Assembly (NCBI GenBank): GCA_015680685.1
Contig: MNCI01009310.1
Location: 49,839-112,149 of the forward strand
Origin: Gnetum montanum
Lineage: Eukaryota; Streptophyta; Gnetopsida; Gnetales; Gnetaceae
Length of the DNA: 62,311 nucleotides
Reading direction: 5' to 3'
The notes below the pieces were generated by a model that did no database searches, was not told the DNA's origin, and saw only the letters and a program-made list of their open reading frames with translations. Both the position numbers and the translations under genes were made by a program. This document shows, piece by piece, positions 58,601-62,311 of the stretch (positions are counted from its first letter, which is position 1; every line of letters starts with the position of its first letter).

Positions 58601-60044
58601 CTAGGGGTTTTCCATTCATTGAAATCCCTCTTTGAATTTATTGAAAGAGGTCAAATTTAGAACTTGTAATCCACAATTCACAATCCTAGTTTTTGTAAGA
58701 ATGGATCCAATAAATAAGAAGGATCCAATAAGGCAAGCCAAGGCAAGAGTGTGGACAAGAAACAAGATTGTGATTGTGGCCACAATCATCGAAGAGGTGG
58801 TAGTAAGAATCATGATGATGCTAGTCCTCCTTCCTCTTCACCTTCATCATAATCTTCTTCTTCTTTTGGCTCTAATCAAAACCACAAGAGGTGAGACCAT
58901 GATGGAGGTGACCAAAATGACTGATGGGATTGAAATGATAGAAGGGACCATCGGGCAAGGCAAGATCAAGGATGCAGACATTCAAGAAAGGCACATCACC
59001 ATGAACGAAGGGGTAGTAGAGGGCATCATAGGCACCATAATCATGGTCTTAGTGAGCCATTTCTTGCTACCCAAAGTATTATAAATATCACAAAGATAAT
59101 AGAAATCCCAACAAGGCACATAGTGGATAGTCAGATCAAAATGCTAGATGTGAACAATATTCCTTAGTTTGAAGGAGGATATAACTTTGATCCGTAGAAC
59201 CCTCTCTAAGATTTTCAAGATGTATGTGCCTTTTAGAACATAGAGAATGAGTGGAAAAAACTTAAGATGTTCCAAAGGACACTCATCAAAGAAGTAAAGA
59301 ACTAGTACTGATCCTTACAGCCAGAATCTATTAGATGATGGAGTACCATGCTTGAATTGTTTAATGATAAATATATAAAATACTCCAAAGTGTTGAATTG
59401 TACTAGTTTCACTTGGATAATAGTATTTTTGCTAGTCGAATTTCCCAAAATTACCTTGAGGATAAGGTAATCTTTTGGATGTTTTCCTCTGTATTGGTCA
59501 TAGATTTGAAGCATACACCTCAAACTCCTATAAATGTGACACTATGGGGCAACATCCATTACAATGTTCATACTAGTGGATGTCACACCTACCGTCATCA
59601 TCTAATTTTCTTTTTGCAACTTCTTCTATTGTAGAAATATTTCCCTTACCTTTTTGATAGGCACATTGAACTTCCTTGCGTCTTCTATGATCATGATCAC
59701 TACCTTATTCTTTGGACTCTTTAGAAATTTTTAGGATAGCTTCAAATTTTCTATCCATGGAGTCCCATAACTAATCAACCTTCATCATAATTTTAGATTG
59801 AATTTTTTAGAGTGACGATGTTTTCCTATTCACAACCTCATCAAGTGTAGATTCAACAATGGTAGCAACCATAGTCATGAGCACTGGCACCACCAAGATA
59901 GCAATACCCTTACAAATAACTTGATCCATATGGGCACTATGTTCAATAACCCCTATCTCCATGTGACTCCTACAGTCACATTTCTACTTTTCAATCTCAC
60001 TATCACCCTTCTAATTATTATCAAACTCATTCTTCACATGAAAG
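58601..60044 (+). other. His/Asp/Arg-rich coding-like stretch and unassigned sequence
   Basis: From 58620 to 59080 all + frames are fairly open. The 150-codon frame at 58632-59084 is Met/Ile-rich, while a neighbouring frame reads DCDCGHNHRRGGS and other low-complexity His/Asp/Arg runs. A retroelement gag tail is possible but no motif decides it. Nothing was seen from 59100 to 60044. Confidence 0.3.
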
Positions 60045-60370
60045 TGTTGGTACATTTGGCCATTTCATGGAGCAGGCTGGTAAGATTAAATTGGTTAAAA
60101 GTTCTTGGAGAAGTGGCTAAAATTTGGGTTTGAGAAGAAAAAGAATAAGTTAACAATAGCATTTTTTTATTAAAAATATGTATAGAAGCCCCATTCCTAT
60201 ACATAGTGGGATTATGGAAGAAGTGCAATTTATCATTTATATGATATGAAGATATAACAAATCAGAGAGCATCTTATGTAAAATTTGTGTTCTATCCATC
60301 TTATTCTGGAGAGAAACCTTTGCAGCAACACAAATTCAGCAGGACAGGAACATTGCAATTCATATTTTGA

Positions 60371-60560
60371 TGGAAAGGGTTAAAATCCTTGGGCGACAAG
60401 CTTACACAGCTGAAGAGCATTGATCTTTCTCATAACAAGATTATGGGACCTATTCAGAGTCTTTGTTCAACCCTACTTTCCTTCATATTTTAAATTTATC
60501 ATTTAAATTTTTGAAGGCAACATCAACTGTTCTGAAGTCTCTCTCTGATTCCAAAAAAAA
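60371..60560 (+). pseudogene. captured fragment resembling a leucine-rich-repeat receptor gene
   Basis: Reads LTQLKSIDLSHNKIMGPI and, 24 residues later after one frameshift, FLNLSFKFL. This is the 24-residue plant LRR period (L..L.LS.N...G.I). It resembles the extracellular part of LRR receptor-like kinases or proteins. Only about two repeats are visible; no signal peptide, membrane segment or kinase was seen. It lies in the copy-specific U3 of LTR A3. Confidence 0.6.
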
Positions 60561-61560
60561 TCGTGCACAAATCCTACATAAATACAAGCAAACAAAACAT
60601 AAACATAAGTAATTCGATGGGGTTAACTCTCTGATTTTTTGAAACACCCAGGAAGTTGAAGGTTTTCTAGTCCATTCCAAAAAATCATGGCATTCCAGAA
60701 AATCACATTTTTACCTAGGTAGTAGGAGTAATGAAATTGTCAACCACGAGGTGTTTATCACAGTGCAGACAAGTATCAAAAGAAAAAAAAATTGACATCA
60801 TGGAAGCAGTGACTAAGATATGGACTAGAAAAGAAAGCATGAACGTCAAAATTCCTAGAGGACCGCAAGCCCAAGACCTGTTCCCAGTGTTGAGCCCTCT
60901 GATAATGATTGAAACCTGATGAAGATTCATTCTACTGCTAAGCGCCACGCCATGTAACTCAAGGAGGCACTTCGTTCCACTTGTTTTGCTGTTTTCGGAA
61001 CAAAGAAAAAAGAGAGAGTAGACATTAGCATTTTTTTTTGTGGATCAGCAGACCACAAGTAGTGTTGGCCATCTCTGTGCTAGGGCAAATAGAGCCACAA
61101 GGACCTCTACGCGACCTCATGTGCCACCAAATCCTATCGATTTCTACGTCATTGTTCTACGCATGAACAAACCCTACTCGCTTCAATACCGTTTTCAAAT
61201 AACTTAGAAAATTTTGTGATTGTGTGCCCAAGGGTTAAACGCGGCCATGAATGACTTGGAAAATACAGAAATAGGTTAATTACTGCAACAAGATCGAAAA
61301 CAGAAACAACATCATAACTGGGAACTAATTTCAAACTTTCAGGTAGTGAAAAATGGTAATCACAAATGTCATTTACCCCTGGAACCTGCAATCCGAAACA
61401 GCAGCCATGCCGGATGCTGATGCATTTGATATCGCATACCAGTCCACTGAACGTGCAACGAAGACATAAGGGCATACCAAAACAGGTGTATAACCGAATC
61501 CACAGAGTAGGAGATATTTTAACTAATGTTGGAGTTGCAGTTTAATCTATCATCGAAACT
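60561..61560. other. rest of copy-specific U3 segment of A3
   Basis: Less AT-rich than its surroundings at 60900-61150 and 61380-61500, as expected for host-derived DNA. The minus-strand frame 61475-61149 (108 codons, Cys-rich start) is not recognised. Confidence 0.35.
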
Positions 61561-61922
61561 TACCATTAGTTTAATTATTCCAAGTGACAGGCTAAAGACT
61601 TACCTTTAATTTAATTATTCCAAGTCTTAAACATTCTTAAAACATTATTTTTCAAACATTATTATATATATAAGTTACTACTCATAAATTATTTACAATA
61701 TTAATGTTAAACTATTTGTAAAATATTTGTAATATTACATTACATAAAATATTTATAATTTATAATATTTACAAATATTAATGTTAGAATAAATTCCTCC
61801 TAACTTTATGTATAACTTCCTAACTACATAACTTCCTCCTAACTAGATGGGTAAGTTGTAACCTCCTTACTTGGGAAAACAGTCAGCCAGGATATTTTGG
61901 AATGTAACTATCTTATGAACCT

Positions 61923-61930
61923 TATAAAAA
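61923..61930 (+). promoter_or_regulatory. TATA box of LTR A3
   Basis: CTTATAAAAAGGCTTCAGG, aligned with A1 at 2600. Confidence 0.65.
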
Positions 61931-62311
61931 GGCTTCAGGGGTCAAGAAGTAACACATCATACTTTTGGGAAAAGACACTTGATACATCACACTTTGGAAG
62001 GCTACTAGCTAGCACTTGGGCTCTCACTTGGAGACACACTTTGGCTCTTCGGAAGAGCATTTGTAAACGACATTGTGAATGATTGCTTGTAAGATAAGTT
62101 GCTAAAGAAAGGATTTCAGCCTCTTTGTCATAGTCCTATGAGTTATGTTTAATTTTTATTTTTTTAAAATTTTTTAGCTAGTGGTTTAGATAGTATCATC
62201 CTTGGCAAGTAATTTTCAGATTTTTAGATTGCTCTTATTGTTCTTGTTGCCTGATAGAAATTTTTGTTAAAATTTTGCAATAGAAGCTCTTATGTTTAAA
62301 AGCCTTAAGAG

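Larger units (their letters stand above)
60045..62311 (+). mobile_element. family A LTR copy A3 (cut by window end)
   Basis: Starts TGTTGGTACATTTGGCC. The part from about 61560 matches A1 and A2, with the TATA box at 61923. At the window end it corresponds to about position 3030 of A1, so roughly 850 bp are missing. The segment 60080-61560 is unique and holds an LRR-like piece. Confidence 0.8.

Noticed and set aside
883-62311. A1 and A3 as the two LTRs of one giant element spanning the window
   Set aside because: No primer-binding site follows 3874 and no polypurine tract precedes 60045, and their variable segments differ, which LTRs of one insertion would not.

Overview
The window looks like intergenic DNA from a large-genome seed plant. 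A conifer or other gymnosperm is my guess, from the length and age of the nested retroelements; this is inference only. I see no intact single-copy host gene, no rRNA and no tRNA gene. Almost everything is nested LTR retrotransposons, a LINE, and pieces of host genes carried inside LTRs. Nearly all reading frames are broken by stops and frameshifts.

Layout. 1-882: unidentified, with a TATA box and a small ORF. 883-3874: first copy (A1) of a long-LTR family, 'family A'. 3880-5960 (-): decayed coding region with a coiled-coil tail. 7830-31122 (+): element B, a 5'-truncated Ty3/gypsy element of Tat type. Its 3' LTR was split by element C (13703-30097, -), a complete Tat-type element with target duplication ATGGG. 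C's own 5' LTR was split by a second family A copy (A2, 26311-29869, target duplication TTAAG). 31123-33964 (-): 5' part of another LTR element (E), into which B apparently inserted. 34640-56830 (+): a LINE split by element D (35025-54515, target duplication TGGGT), a complete 19.5 kb Tat-type element. 56830-60044: unclassified, with an assembly join at 57846. 60045-end: third family A copy (A3), cut by the window edge.

Two things stand out. First, D carries on its opposite strand, between protease and reverse transcriptase, a roughly 4.8 kb gene-like unit. It has a TATA box and at least seven exons, with mostly good GT...AG junctions. C keeps only the last two exons of the same gene, and there the intron and both open frames are intact. 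Second, the three family A copies share their first ~31 bp and their last ~1.6 kb (TATA box and everything downstream), but the ~1.3-1.9 kb between is unrelated from copy to copy. In A2 that segment holds pieces resembling a bHLH transcription factor and a 3-ketoacyl-CoA synthase; in A3 it holds a leucine-rich-repeat piece. This suggests an LTR family that repeatedly captures host gene fragments upstream of its promoter.

Other recurring structure: ~100 bp-spaced imperfect palindromes built from GCTATGC/GCATAGC in the U3 of B, C and D, and tandem arrays with the core CCTTAAACTAG after integrase and on both sides of the antisense gene. All boundaries and repeat comparisons were made by eye; no alignment or database search was run.
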